Shown here: one piece after another, positions 24,113 through 32,225 of the stretch
Layout of the letters: every line of letters begins with the position of its first letter
How positions within the stretch are numbered: the first letter of the stretch is position 1
Assembly: GCF_963677575.1 (NCBI RefSeq)
Contig: NZ_OY782038.1
Coordinates: 2,607,501 to 2,671,500, forward strand
Reading direction: 5' to 3'
Length of the DNA stretch: 64,000 nt
From: an uncultured Draconibacterium sp.
GTDB taxonomy: Bacteria; Bacteroidota; Bacteroidia; Bacteroidales; Prolixibacteraceae
Position numbers and translations under genes: made by a program
Notes under the pieces: model-generated
Told to the model about the DNA's origin: nothing
Databases searched by the model: none
Seen by the model: the letters and a program-made list of their open reading frames with translations, nothing else

Positions 24113-25648
24113 ATGGGAACAAAATCAGTTTCGCTTAAGCTACCCACCAGTTACAGCCCCGATTTGCTGCAAAGTAAAATTGCCAAAACACTACGGATTA
24201 AAAATTTTTCGTTTGAGCTGGAAACCAAAAGTCTGGATGCCCGGAACAAGTCGAACATCCACTGGTTGGTAAAAGCTGTGGTGACATCGCAGGAGTTGAA
24301 AGGCGAAGAACATGTTGAAAAAGATAAACTGGAAATTCTTTACAAGAAAAGCAATAAAAAGATAGTTGTGGTTGGTAGTGGACCAGCCGGTTTTTTTAAT
24401 GCTTTTGCGCTGCAAAAAGCTGGATTTGATGTTACGCTGATCGAACGTGGGTCCGATGTTACAACACGTGGTAAGGCCATTTCCAACTTTGAACGAACCG
24501 GAACTTTCAACGCACAAAACAATTACGCATTTGGCGAAGGAGGTGCAGGAACCTTCTCAGACGGAAAGCTCACCTCGCGCTCCAAACGTATCTCGAAGGA
24601 AAAACAATTTATCCTGTCGAGTTACGTGAAAGCAGGTGCGCCGGAAGAGATTTTATACATGACCCACCCGCATTTGGGAACTGACAACCTGCGAAAAATT
24701 ATGCAGAATCTGCGCGAAGCTTTTGAAAGCCTTGGAGGAAAATTCCTGTTTGAAACAATGCTGGAAGATGTGGTTATCGTCAATTCAAAAGTAAAGGAAG
24801 TAGTTACTTCAAAAGGTAATTTACCCGCTGATGCATTGTTTATCGCTCCAGGCCATTCTGCATTCGAGACCTACAAAATGCTGATAAGAAGAGGCATTCC
24901 CTTCCGCACAAAAAACTTCGCCATTGGCAGCCGCATGGAACACACACAGGAAACCATTAACAATGCCCAATGGGGACGGCCGCAACTTCCCGGAGTGAAA
25001 GCCGCCGAATACCGTCTCACTTCGCAGGCCGACGGCAAACACTCGGTTTTTTCCTTCTGTATGTGTCCGGGAGGTATGGTCGTGCCGGCAGCGGCTTACG
25101 AAAATACCAACATCGTTAACGGCATGAGTTATTATAAACGCAACGGCAATTTTGCCAACGCTGCCTGCGTTGCAGCCATTCACCCCGACGAGCTGGCAGG
25201 CAAAACAGTTTCGCCTGTTGAAGCACTTGAGAACCTGCAAAAACTGGAAGAAAGTTTTTATCACTATGCTGAAGGTTATGCTGCGCCAGCCTGTTCCATT
25301 AACGACTTTTTGAGACAAAAGGGAAAAGGATCGCAGTTTGAAACCAGTTACCCGTTGGGATTAAAACCGGCTCCACTTTGGGATTTATTGCCCAAACCGG
25401 TTGTTGAGTCGATGCAGGTTGGCTTGCAGGATTTTATGCGTAAAATGCGCGGCTTTGAGAATGGTAACTTGTTGGGTTTCGAAAGCAAAACTTCATCACC
25501 CGTTCAGGTTATTCGCGACAGGACCGGTTTATGTGAGGGATTCGATAACATCTACATTGTTGGCGAAGGCAGTGGATATGCAGGCGGAATTATTTCGAGT
25601 GCTGCCGATGGCATAAAAGCGGCCATGCATTTTATCGAATCGGAATAA
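24113..25648 (+). CDS. FAD-dependent oxidoreductase (COG2509-like)
   Basis: About 511 residues from the chosen start. An N-terminal domain of about 90 residues precedes the dinucleotide-binding motif VVVGSGPAGFFNAFALQKAGFDVTLIERG (G-x-G-x-x-G). Later motifs include NNYAFGEGGAGTFSDGKLTSR, the FCMCPGGMVVPA segment and a C-terminal IYIVGEGSGYAGGIISSAADGIKAA FAD-binding motif. This pattern is that of uncharacterised FAD-dependent dehydrogenases. The longer frame from 23963 adds about 50 residues that overlap the promoter box, so it is not used. The substrate is unknown. Confidence 0.85.
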   Translation: MGTKSVSLKLPTSYSPDLLQSKIAKTLRIKNFSFELETKSLDARNKSNIHWLVKAVVTSQELKGEEHVEKDKLEILYKKSNKKIVVVGSGPAGFFNAFALQKAGFDVTLIERGSDVTTRGKAISNFERTGTFNAQNNYAFGEGGAGTFSDGKLTSRSKRISKEKQFILSSYVKAGAPEEILYMTHPHLGTDNLRKIMQNLREAFESLGGKFLFETMLEDVVIVNSKVKEVVTSKGNLPADALFIAPGHSAFETYKMLIRRGIPFRTKNFAIGSRMEHTQETINNAQWGRPQLPGVKAAEYRLTSQADGKHSVFSFCMCPGGMVVPAAAYENTNIVNGMSYYKRNGNFANAACVAAIHPDELAGKTVSPVEALENLQKLEESFYHYAEGYAAPACSINDFLRQKGKGSQFETSYPLGLKPAPLWDLLPKPVVESMQVGLQDFMRKMRGFENGNLLGFESKTSSPVQVIRDRTGLCEGFDNIYIVGEGSGYAGGIISSAADGIKAAMHFIESE

Positions 25649-25716
25649 TTGTAAACTTGCGGTTAACTGTAATGCGCTTTTATTTAGATTGATTCTATTA
25701 AGTTCGGGAAAAGAAT

Positions 25717-25724
25717 TAGTTTTG
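25717..25724 (+). promoter_or_regulatory. Candidate -7 box of lysA
   Basis: TAGTTTTG matches TAnnTTTG and lies 26 nt upstream of the ATG at 25751. Confidence 0.4.
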
Positions 25725-25750
25725 TACTCCTTAAAATAATACAACAAAAC

Positions 25751-27010
25751 ATGGCAGAAAAAAATCTACCTTTTAGCAAAGAACAGCTTGAAAGCATTAT
25801 TGAAAACCACCCTACTCCGTTTCATATTTACGACGAGAAGGCTATCCTTGAAAATGCACGTAATTTCAAAAAAGCATTTTCGTGGAACGAGGGTTTTAAA
25901 GAATATTATGCAATTAAAGCCGCGCCAAATCCATACCTGATGAAGATTTTGAGAGAAGAAGGATTTGGAATTGACTGTAGTTCTGTTGCTGAGTTGGAAC
26001 TGGCCAAACGTATTGGAATGAGCGGCGACGAAATTATGCTGACCTCGAACGATACACCTGCATATGAATTTCAACTGGCTAAAGATTTAGGTGCCATTAT
26101 TAATCTAGACGATATTTCGCACATTGACTTTGTTGATAAAAATGTGGGACTGCCGGATACCATTTGCATGCGTTACAATCCGGGAAGTTTAAAAGAAGGA
26201 AATGTAATTATCGGACACCCGGAGGAAGCCAAATATGGTTTTACACGCGAGCAAATCATTGAAGGCTATCAGATCCTGAAAGACAAGGGAGTAAAACATT
26301 TTGGGATTCACACCATGGTAGCGTCGAACGAACTTGAACCGGCCTATTTTGTAGAAACTGCCGAGCTTCTGTTTAATTTAATCGTTGAGGTTTACGAAAA
26401 GACAGGTGTAAAAATTGAATTTGCCAATATGGGTGGAGGAATTGGAATTCCTTACAAACCGGGTGAAAAACCGGTTGACATGGAATTTGTTAGCGCCGGA
26501 GTGAAGAAACACTACGATAATATTCTTGTTAAATCCGGACTCGCTCCGTTGAAAATATTTTTTGAATCGGGCCGCGCCATTACCGGACCTTACGGGTATC
26601 TGGTAACCAAAGTTCGCCACATTAAAAAAACATATAAGACATACGCCGGGCTGGATGCCTGTATGACCAACCTGATGCGCCCTGCGCTTTACGATGCTTA
26701 CCATCATATTACAGTTATGGGTAAAGAAAACGACGAAGCGAATGTAAAATACGACGTTACCGGTTCGTTATGCGAAAACAACGATAAATTTGCCATCGAC
26801 CGCATGTTGCCCGAAGTTGATCCTGACGATATTGTTGTTATTCACGACACCGGAGCGCACGGTCACTCGATGGGATTTAACTACAACGGCAAGCTAAAAT
26901 CGGCCGAGTTATTACTTCGCGAGAACGGAGATGTGGCAGAGATCCGACGTGCAGAAACTGTCGAAGATTATTTTGCAACGCTCGACTTCGATGGTGTGAA
27001 AGATTTTTAA
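25751..27010 (+). CDS. lysA: Diaminopimelate decarboxylase family protein
   Basis: A 419-residue PLP enzyme of fold type III. The Lys that forms the Schiff base is in EYYAIKAAPNPYLMKIL (about residue 57), the phosphate-binding Gly-rich loop is ANMGGGIGIPY, and FFESGRAITGPYG plus GSLCENNDKFAIDRMLP carry the substrate-binding Glu and the cross-subunit Cys-Glu. It probably decarboxylates meso-diaminopimelate to lysine; a shift to related substrates (ornithine, carboxynorspermidine) cannot be excluded by eye. Monocistronic, with a strong terminator. Confidence 0.88.
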   Translation: MAEKNLPFSKEQLESIIENHPTPFHIYDEKAILENARNFKKAFSWNEGFKEYYAIKAAPNPYLMKILREEGFGIDCSSVAELELAKRIGMSGDEIMLTSNDTPAYEFQLAKDLGAIINLDDISHIDFVDKNVGLPDTICMRYNPGSLKEGNVIIGHPEEAKYGFTREQIIEGYQILKDKGVKHFGIHTMVASNELEPAYFVETAELLFNLIVEVYEKTGVKIEFANMGGGIGIPYKPGEKPVDMEFVSAGVKKHYDNILVKSGLAPLKIFFESGRAITGPYGYLVTKVRHIKKTYKTYAGLDACMTNLMRPALYDAYHHITVMGKENDEANVKYDVTGSLCENNDKFAIDRMLPEVDPDDIVVIHDTGAHGHSMGFNYNGKLKSAELLLRENGDVAEIRRAETVEDYFATLDFDGVKDF

Positions 27011-27039
27011 GAAATTCATACTTCACAATAAATTAATGA

Positions 27040-27067
27040 GGCCGGGCTACAAAACCCGGCCTTTTTT
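27040..27067 (+). terminator. Rho-independent terminator of lysA
   Basis: GGCCGGG, an 8-nt loop, CCCGGCC and then TTTTTT: a textbook terminator 30 nt after the stop. Confidence 0.95.
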
Positions 27068-27095
27068 GTATTTTTAAAAGCACAGTAAACAACAG

Positions 27096-28208
27096 ATGAT
27101 GAAAATAGGATACGACGCAAAACGGGCATTTCTGAACACCTCTGGATTAGGCAACTACAGCCGTAATACCTTAAATGCCCTTCAGAAATATTTCCCCGAT
27201 CACAACTACACCCTATTTACTCCCGAAATTAAAGCCGCAATGCTTGAAGAACAGGATCGATTTGAAGTGGTAGCTCCCGAAAATGCGCATTTGGGATTTA
27301 AAAAAGTAATCTGGCGTTCGATGCAACTAAGTGAAGAAATTCAGAATCACAATCTCGATCTTTTTCATGGTTTGAGCAATGAACTTCCGAAGGGAATTCA
27401 TAAAACATCCATCCCTACGCTGGTAACCATTCACGACCTTATTTTTATTCGTTATCCCGAGTTCTATAAAACACTCGACCGCGCTATTTATTTCCGTAAA
27501 ACAAAATATGCGTGTAATGCTGCTACTAAAATTCTAGCTATCAGCCAGCAAACCAAAGATGATATTATTGATTTTATAGATGTTGATCCGGAAAAGATAG
27601 AAATTCTTCATCAGGCGATTTCTCCGTTGTTTTTTGAGAATGCCAACACTGGAAAGATCAAGGAAAAATACAAACTGCCTAACGAATTTATTTTAGCGGT
27701 TGGTACCGTTGAGGAGCGAAAAAATCAACTATCCATCATAAAAGCTCTGGTAGAAAAAAGCATTAATTTACCGTTGGTTTTGGTTGGAAATCCAACATCA
27801 TATTGTAACGACATCCATAAATACATTGCTGAAAAGCAACTTCATAACCGGGTAATTTTCCTGAAAAATATTCCGGAAGAGGACCTGGCCGGCATTTATC
27901 AATTGGCACAATTATCTATTTATATTTCGGTATTCGAAGGTTTTGGGCTGCCGGTAATCGAGTCGATGGCTTGCGGCTGCCCGGTAATTACATCCAATGC
28001 ATCGTGCTTACCGGAAACTGCCGGCGGCGCAGCCGTGCTTTGTTCGCCACAAAACATTGAAGAGTTAGGCAACAACATTGAGAAGATACTTACCGACACA
28101 AATTATCGCAAAGAATTAATTATGAAAGGAAGAATACGTGCAAACGAATTTCAACCCCAAAAATATGTTGAAAAATTGATTTCTTTGTACGCCGAATTGA
28201 TTGGATAA
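27096..28208 (+). CDS. Glycosyltransferase family 4 (GT-B fold)
   Basis: A 370-residue retaining GT-B transferase. The acceptor half contains SGLGNYSRNTLNAL and DLFHGLSNELP; the donor half has ILAVGTVEERKNQL and the E-x7-E motif in FEGFGLPVIESMACGCPVITSNASCLPETAGGAA. There is no signal peptide or membrane helix. It could act in cell-surface glycan or glycolipid synthesis; the sugar and acceptor are unknown. The next gene starts about 100 nt downstream. Confidence 0.88.
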   Translation: MMKIGYDAKRAFLNTSGLGNYSRNTLNALQKYFPDHNYTLFTPEIKAAMLEEQDRFEVVAPENAHLGFKKVIWRSMQLSEEIQNHNLDLFHGLSNELPKGIHKTSIPTLVTIHDLIFIRYPEFYKTLDRAIYFRKTKYACNAATKILAISQQTKDDIIDFIDVDPEKIEILHQAISPLFFENANTGKIKEKYKLPNEFILAVGTVEERKNQLSIIKALVEKSINLPLVLVGNPTSYCNDIHKYIAEKQLHNRVIFLKNIPEEDLAGIYQLAQLSIYISVFEGFGLPVIESMACGCPVITSNASCLPETAGGAAVLCSPQNIEELGNNIEKILTDTNYRKELIMKGRIRANEFQPQKYVEKLISLYAELIG

Positions 28209-28216
28209 AAATAAAT

Positions 28217-28286
28217 CCCCCCTATCGTCACTTTGTTCCGATTGTCCCCCATTGGGGTACAGGAGCGCCGAAGAAGCGACAGGGGG
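28217..28286. repeat. Structured intergenic element with CCCCCC and GGGGG arms
   Basis: CCCCCTATCG (28218-28227) pairs with CGACAGGGGG (28277-28286) apart from one mismatch, enclosing a smaller CCCC-att-GGGG hairpin near 28247-28257. It lies between the glycosyltransferase and the Sua5 gene and resembles short dispersed intergenic repeats of Bacteroidota; whether it is repeated in this genome cannot be seen here. Confidence 0.5.
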
Positions 28287-28310
28287 TTAAAAGCGACATA
28301 ACAGAGGACT

Positions 28311-28874
28311 ATGCACGACGATTTAAAAAAGGCAGTTGAAGTTTTAAAAAGTGGGGGGATAATTCTGTACCCAACCGATACCATTTGGGGCATTGGCTGC
28401 GACGCCACAAATGCAGAAGCGGTTAAACGCATTTACGACATAAAAAAACGCGAAGACTCGAAAAGCATGTTGGTTTTAATGGAAAATCCGGCTTTACTTG
28501 ATCGTTATGTTGATGAAGTTCCTGAAGTTGCCTGGGATTTGGTTGAGGTTAGCACTACGCCACTCACCGTTATTTACCCGGGAGCAAAAAACCTAGCAGC
28601 CAATTTAATTGCCGAGGACGGAAGCATTGGTATCCGTTTCACCAAAGAGGAGTTTACACGCCAGTTGTTGCAACGTTTTCGCCGGCCTATTGTTTCAACG
28701 TCGGCCAATATAAGCGGTGAAAAATCGCCGTTTTTTTTTGATGATATCTCTGAAGAAATTCAGGATGCAGTTGATTACATTGTTGAATACCGTCAGGATG
28801 ATCATACCGCTTCAAAACCATCGAGCATTATAAAACTTGGACCGGGCGGGCAAATTGATATTCTTAGAAAATAA
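28311..28874 (+). CDS. L-threonylcarbamoyladenylate synthase family (Sua5/YciO/YrdC)
   Basis: A 187-residue single-domain protein. The N-terminal GIILYPTDTIWGIGCDATN is the family signature, followed by KKREDSKSMLVLMENP and GSIGIRFTKEEFTRQLL, and RPIVSTSANISGEKSP is the nucleotide-binding S-T-S-A-N motif. It makes threonylcarbamoyl-AMP for the t6A37 modification of ANN-decoding tRNAs. The YciO paralog is similar in size, so the exact branch is not certain. A hairpin terminator follows. Confidence 0.9.
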   Translation: MHDDLKKAVEVLKSGGIILYPTDTIWGIGCDATNAEAVKRIYDIKKREDSKSMLVLMENPALLDRYVDEVPEVAWDLVEVSTTPLTVIYPGAKNLAANLIAEDGSIGIRFTKEEFTRQLLQRFRRPIVSTSANISGEKSPFFFDDISEEIQDAVDYIVEYRQDDHTASKPSSIIKLGPGGQIDILRK

Positions 28875-28877
28875 AAA

Positions 28878-28900
28878 GGCCACCTGAAAAACAGATGGCC
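28878..28900. terminator. Bidirectional hairpin between convergent genes
   Basis: GGCCACCTG and CAGATGGCC pair with one mismatch around a short A-rich loop, directly after the Sua5 stop and downstream of the convergent DUF2807 gene. Confidence 0.7.
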
Positions 28901-28924
28901 TGGAATATTATAAATCTGGTTCGA

Positions 28925-29629
28925 TTACATACTTTTCACTCTGCCTGATCCTGCTACCGAAGCATCAACAGCTGGATTGCCTTTGTAATATACACTTCCC
29001 GATCCGGCGATTCGTGCTTTTAACGAACCATTCGATTTAACGTTGCAATTGCCCGATCCTGATGTACTAACAGTTACATCCTCAGTTTCAAATCCGTCGG
29101 CTTTAAAGTTACCCGAACCTGAAATTGAAACAGATAGTTCGTCGGCAACACCATCGCTTTCAATCCTGATGTTACCCGAACCCGAAATCGCTCCTTTTAC
29201 TTTCTCCGATGTCAGGTCATCAATTTCAATATTTCCGCTGCCGCTTACAGCCAAATCAATTATGCGTGCTTCAATTTCATCGGCTAAAATATCTCCAGAA
29301 CCTGAAACACCCAGTCCGTTAACATCAGGCACAGTGATGTAAATATCTATTCTTCCGGGTTTGTAGTTGCGCTGAAAAAAACTTTTCCCCGGAAAACGAA
29401 TCACCAATTTACTCCCGTTTACTTCGGTAATTATATCTTCAAGTGTAGACTGCTTTGCTTCTATCCGCACACTTTGCGGACTGCCTTGCTCAAGATGCAC
29501 AGTTGCCGGAATTCGCAAACTGATCTCCGAAAAACTTGAAACATCGCGGGTTTCTTCTTCTGCCTGAACTGTTGAGGCCATAAATAAGCTCATTACAAAC
29601 AGGCTTAATACTAAAAATCTGGTTTTCAT
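28925..29629 (-). CDS. DUF2807 (head GIN domain) secreted protein
   Basis: The 234-residue protein has a signal peptide (MKTRFLVLSLFVMSLFMASTVQA) and then a repetitive right-handed beta structure with the recurring phrase SGSGN (VSGSGDI, VSGSGNI, ISGSGNI, ISGSGNF, TSGSGNC, IAGSGSV, VAGSGRV at about 18-20-residue spacing). This is the DUF2807 putative auto-transporter adhesin head domain, common in Bacteroidota. It is probably periplasmic or surface exposed; its ligand is unknown. Confidence 0.9.
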   Translation of the reverse strand: MKTRFLVLSLFVMSLFMASTVQAEEETRDVSSFSEISLRIPATVHLEQGSPQSVRIEAKQSTLEDIITEVNGSKLVIRFPGKSFFQRNYKPGRIDIYITVPDVNGLGVSGSGDILADEIEARIIDLAVSGSGNIEIDDLTSEKVKGAISGSGNIRIESDGVADELSVSISGSGNFKADGFETEDVTVSTSGSGNCNVKSNGSLKARIAGSGSVYYKGNPAVDASVAGSGRVKSM

Positions 29630-29817
29630 ATTATTACTATTTAATTTTTCGATTTAAGTTCTTTACTCCCCCAAATAATATTTATGCTTAAAACCGATTA
29701 AGACAAATGGTCTGTCCGGCCAATATTACTATTACGTTTTAATGACGTGACAATCGGAATAAAGTTGCACGCGCGGCAAAAAAAATTGCACTTTTAAATT
29801 CATAAAGAAAGTACTTC

Positions 29818-30252
29818 ATGAAACAGGAACACATTGTACCAGTGCAGATTCGGTTTAACGACATCGACCTGATGGGGCATGTTTACAATGCCAAATACCA
29901 GGAGTTTTTTGATTTGGCGCGCCTAAAATATTTCGAAACAGTTTTGGGTGAACTAATTAGCTGGACACACAAAGGATTGGTTATTGCCTCGGTAAAAGTA
30001 GATTACATGCAGCCTACTTTTCTTGAGGATGAAATTCATGTGGAGACATCGGTATCGTCGCTTGGTGAAAAAAGCCTTGAAATGAAACAAGCCGTTTACA
30101 AAAATAATAGCCCGGAGCCAGTGGCAATATGTAAATCGGTAATGGTTTGTTTTGATATGAAAGCAAGAATTTCGGAACCTATCCCGGAAGTATGGAGAAA
30201 AAAATTCGCAGATTTTGAGCCTGATTTAAGCGTCGATCAATCCGTCGGGTAA
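29818..30252 (+). CDS. Acyl-CoA thioesterase, 4HBT hot-dog family
   Basis: A 144-residue hot-dog protein with the N-terminal VRFNDIDLMGHVYNAKYQEFFDLAR motif of the YbgC/FadM group; the Asp and the following helix form the catalytic site. LVIASVKVDYMQPTFLEDEIHVETSV is the long hot-dog strand. It hydrolyses acyl-CoA thioesters; chain length is unknown. Its last 27 nt overlap the 3' end of rimM on the opposite strand. Confidence 0.87.
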   Translation: MKQEHIVPVQIRFNDIDLMGHVYNAKYQEFFDLARLKYFETVLGELISWTHKGLVIASVKVDYMQPTFLEDEIHVETSVSSLGEKSLEMKQAVYKNNSPEPVAICKSVMVCFDMKARISEPIPEVWRKKFADFEPDLSVDQSVG

Positions 30253-30753
30253 AGTTAAAGTTATCGTACTTTCGTTTTCGCTGTACGAAACCAGCATCTC
30301 TTCGTGAAACGGAATTAACAGTTCCTCACCACGGTACGAAACCGTGAAGACAATATTCCCGGAGTAATCATCCACGTGATCGATTACACCAATTTCGCCC
30401 AGTTTGCTGTCAATTAACATCAGGCCTTCAAACGTAGACTCACCCTCTTCCTGTTCATCAACAATCTCGGAATGAAACAGATAAGCACCGGCACCAATCA
30501 GGCGTTTGGCATATTTTTCATCGTCTACCCAATCGAACTTTACAATTGCTGATTTAGATGAACGGAAACGAAAACCATCCTTTTCAACAAAAAACGGAAC
30601 GAGCAAACCATCCAGTTCAACAAAAAAGCGATCGCATTCTTCCACTGAATATTCAAACTGTTCGTCAAACTCAAGGACCACTTCGCCATGCACGCCATGC
30701 GTCTTTCTGAAGAATCCAACTTTTTGGCAATCGGTTTTTGGTATCGTTTCCAT
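30226..30753 (-). CDS. rimM: Ribosome maturation factor RimM
   Basis: A 175-residue protein with the RimM N-terminal motif KVGFFRKTHGVHGEVVLEF, a second strand FVEKDGFRFRSSKSAIVKF, and a C-terminal PRC-barrel (LMLIDSKLGEIGVIDHVDDYSGNIVFTVSYRGEELLIPFHEEML). RimM binds ribosomal protein S19 and helps mature the 30S head. In many genomes it follows rpsP directly; here rpsP lies upstream on the same strand but is separated by a terminator and a 720-nt gap carrying a dispersed repeat. It overlaps the thioesterase gene tail to tail. Confidence 0.93.
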   Translation of the reverse strand: METIPKTDCQKVGFFRKTHGVHGEVVLEFDEQFEYSVEECDRFFVELDGLLVPFFVEKDGFRFRSSKSAIVKFDWVDDEKYAKRLIGAGAYLFHSEIVDEQEEGESTFEGLMLIDSKLGEIGVIDHVDDYSGNIVFTVSYRGEELLIPFHEEMLVSYSENESTITLTLPDGLIDA

Positions 30754-30889
30754 ACTTCAAAAGTAAGGCATTTTCCCTTGAAACGGTAGTTATAAGTAGA
30801 AAGTTCCAAAAAATTGCAACATAATTTTTTGGGAAAGAGGGATCACTCGTAAAATTCGGTGGAGAAGAATATGTCATACTTCAATAATC

Positions 30890-31340
30890 AATAAGCTACA
30901 AGCGCGGGAAACATCCTTTTGCCCTATCGGGCCGATTCTACTCTTTGGCTTAGCCCAAAGAGTAGACAGAAAACCCAAGGCTGCGCCCAATTCACTCGGA
31001 AAATCTACGCGATGCCAGCTAAAATTCCTGAAACTCGTCGTACCTCCTCAAACATCAGTAATTTTTTAACGCCGACACCTCTTGTTTTCCGGTTCACTGG
31101 CCGAGGCCAAGCTCCGATGCAGCTGACGTCGCATAACTGGACGGCCTCTTTTGGTCGTTGCCCGAAGTTGAAATAAAACCTTAGTGAGAGCGGGAAGCTC
31201 CGAGGGATCGAGGAGATCACCCGTCCGAACTTGGGTTTTATGATAACGGAGGGGAAGGATCAAAAGTAGCCTTGAGCTTTTTGCTTCGTTTTTGTGTCAA
31301 GACAAAAATGAAGGCCGCCGGCAGGCAGAAAATAACAGCA
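30890..31340. repeat. Dispersed GC-rich repeat between rpsP and rimM
   Basis: The gap between rpsP and rimM is visibly richer in G+C than its surroundings and carries structured ends: an 11-bp hairpin CTACTCTTTGG/CCAAAGAGTAG (30938-30965) at one side and a TTTTTGT/ACAAAAA stem near 31290-31310 at the other. From memory its phrases recur as intergenic multicopy sequence in Bacteroidota genomes. Short overlapping frames exist on both strands but look like chance. It may be a non-autonomous mobile element or a multicopy structured RNA; boundaries are approximate. Confidence 0.5.
30938..30965. other. 11-bp perfect hairpin at the edge of the dispersed repeat
   Basis: CTACTCTTTGG (30938-30948) and CCAAAGAGTAG (30955-30965), loop of six. 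Confidence 0.7.
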
Positions 31341-31423
31341 GTTTCACTGTTGTCTCAAAATTGTCATCCACCAATTTCACAGGTGACTCAAAAGAAGTTA
31401 AACGAAGTGCATAAACACAAAAA

Positions 31424-31449
31424 AACCACCTGCTAAACGGCAAGTGGTT
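31424..31449 (-). terminator. Rho-independent terminator of rpsP
   Basis: AACCACCTGC and GCAAGTGGTT form a 10-bp stem with one mismatch, followed on the minus strand by TTTTT. It uncouples rpsP from rimM. Confidence 0.85.
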
Positions 31450-31475
31450 TTCTATAATAAGATGAGTTGTCTTTC

Positions 31476-32096
31476 TTAAGATTCCGCACCTTTTTCTTCT
31501 TCCGAAGCATCCTCTTCAACAGCAGGTGCTTCAGCTTCAGGAGTTTCTTCAACTTCAGCAGGTGCCTCTTCTTCTGCTTCTTCAGCAGCGGCTTCAGCTT
31601 CAGCTTCTTTTGCAGCAGCTTCGGCTTCGGCAGCTAATTCTGCTTCTCTTGCAGCAATAGCAGCAGCTCTTTCTTCGTTGATTTTTTTCTCAGCCTCCAG
31701 TTGTTTATCAGCTTCTGCAGCGGCATCACCGGCCAAACGGTCGATTTTTGCCTGAATTTTAGCTTCTTTTGCTGCAATCCAGCTCTCTAAACGCTTTTCA
31801 GCTTCAGCTTCATCGAAAGCTCCTTTTTTAACTCCACCCATTAGGTGCTTTTTGTACATAACACCTTTGTAAGATAAAATTGCTCTTACAGTGTCGGTTG
31901 GTTGTGCGCCTTTAACAAGCCAGTCGTAAGCTTTGTCAAAATCGAGATCGATAGTAGCAGGATCAGTGTTAGGATTGTACGTGCCAATTCTTTCAATGTA
32001 CCTGCCATCTCGTGGCGCCCTGCTATCAGCTACTACAATGTGGTAGTATGCGTAGCGTTTGCGACCGTGTCGCGCTAATCTCATTTTTACTGGCAT
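31476..32096 (-). CDS. rpsP: 30S ribosomal protein S16 with a long acidic tail
   Basis: Residues 1-85 are canonical S16 (MPVKMRLARHGRKRYAYYHIVVADSRAPRDGRYIERIGTYNP, then AYDWLVKGAQPTDTVRAILSYKGVM). The remaining 120 residues form an Ala/Glu/Lys-rich, helical and then strongly acidic tail absent from the 82-residue E. coli protein. Extended S16 proteins are known in Bacteroidota, but this one is long. A TATCTTTG box sits about 35 nt upstream, and the gene ends in its own terminator. Confidence 0.97.
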   Translation of the reverse strand: MPVKMRLARHGRKRYAYYHIVVADSRAPRDGRYIERIGTYNPNTDPATIDLDFDKAYDWLVKGAQPTDTVRAILSYKGVMYKKHLMGGVKKGAFDEAEAEKRLESWIAAKEAKIQAKIDRLAGDAAAEADKQLEAEKKINEERAAAIAAREAELAAEAEAAAKEAEAEAAAEEAEEEAPAEVEETPEAEAPAVEEDASEEEKGAES

Positions 32097-32128
32097 AATT
32101 CTATTTTTTAATTTTGAAAAATGTGGCG

Positions 32129-32136
32129 CAAAGATA
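32129..32136 (-). promoter_or_regulatory. -7 box of rpsP
   Basis: CAAAGATA reads TATCTTTG on the minus strand, a perfect TAnnTTTG, about 35 nt upstream of the rpsP start. Confidence 0.55.
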
Positions 32137-32225
32137 GTATAAATTTCTGTTTCTGAAACTTTTGCAATACAATTTTCAGGGTCGTTTCATTTCTTAACAT
32201 CTAAGTTTAAAAGATGATGCCAAAA

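Noticed and set aside
31005..31263. Overlapping short frames on the minus strand inside the dispersed repeat
   Set aside because: Several overlapping frames of similar length in GC-rich repeat DNA, no start signals, no protein-like pattern; most likely chance.
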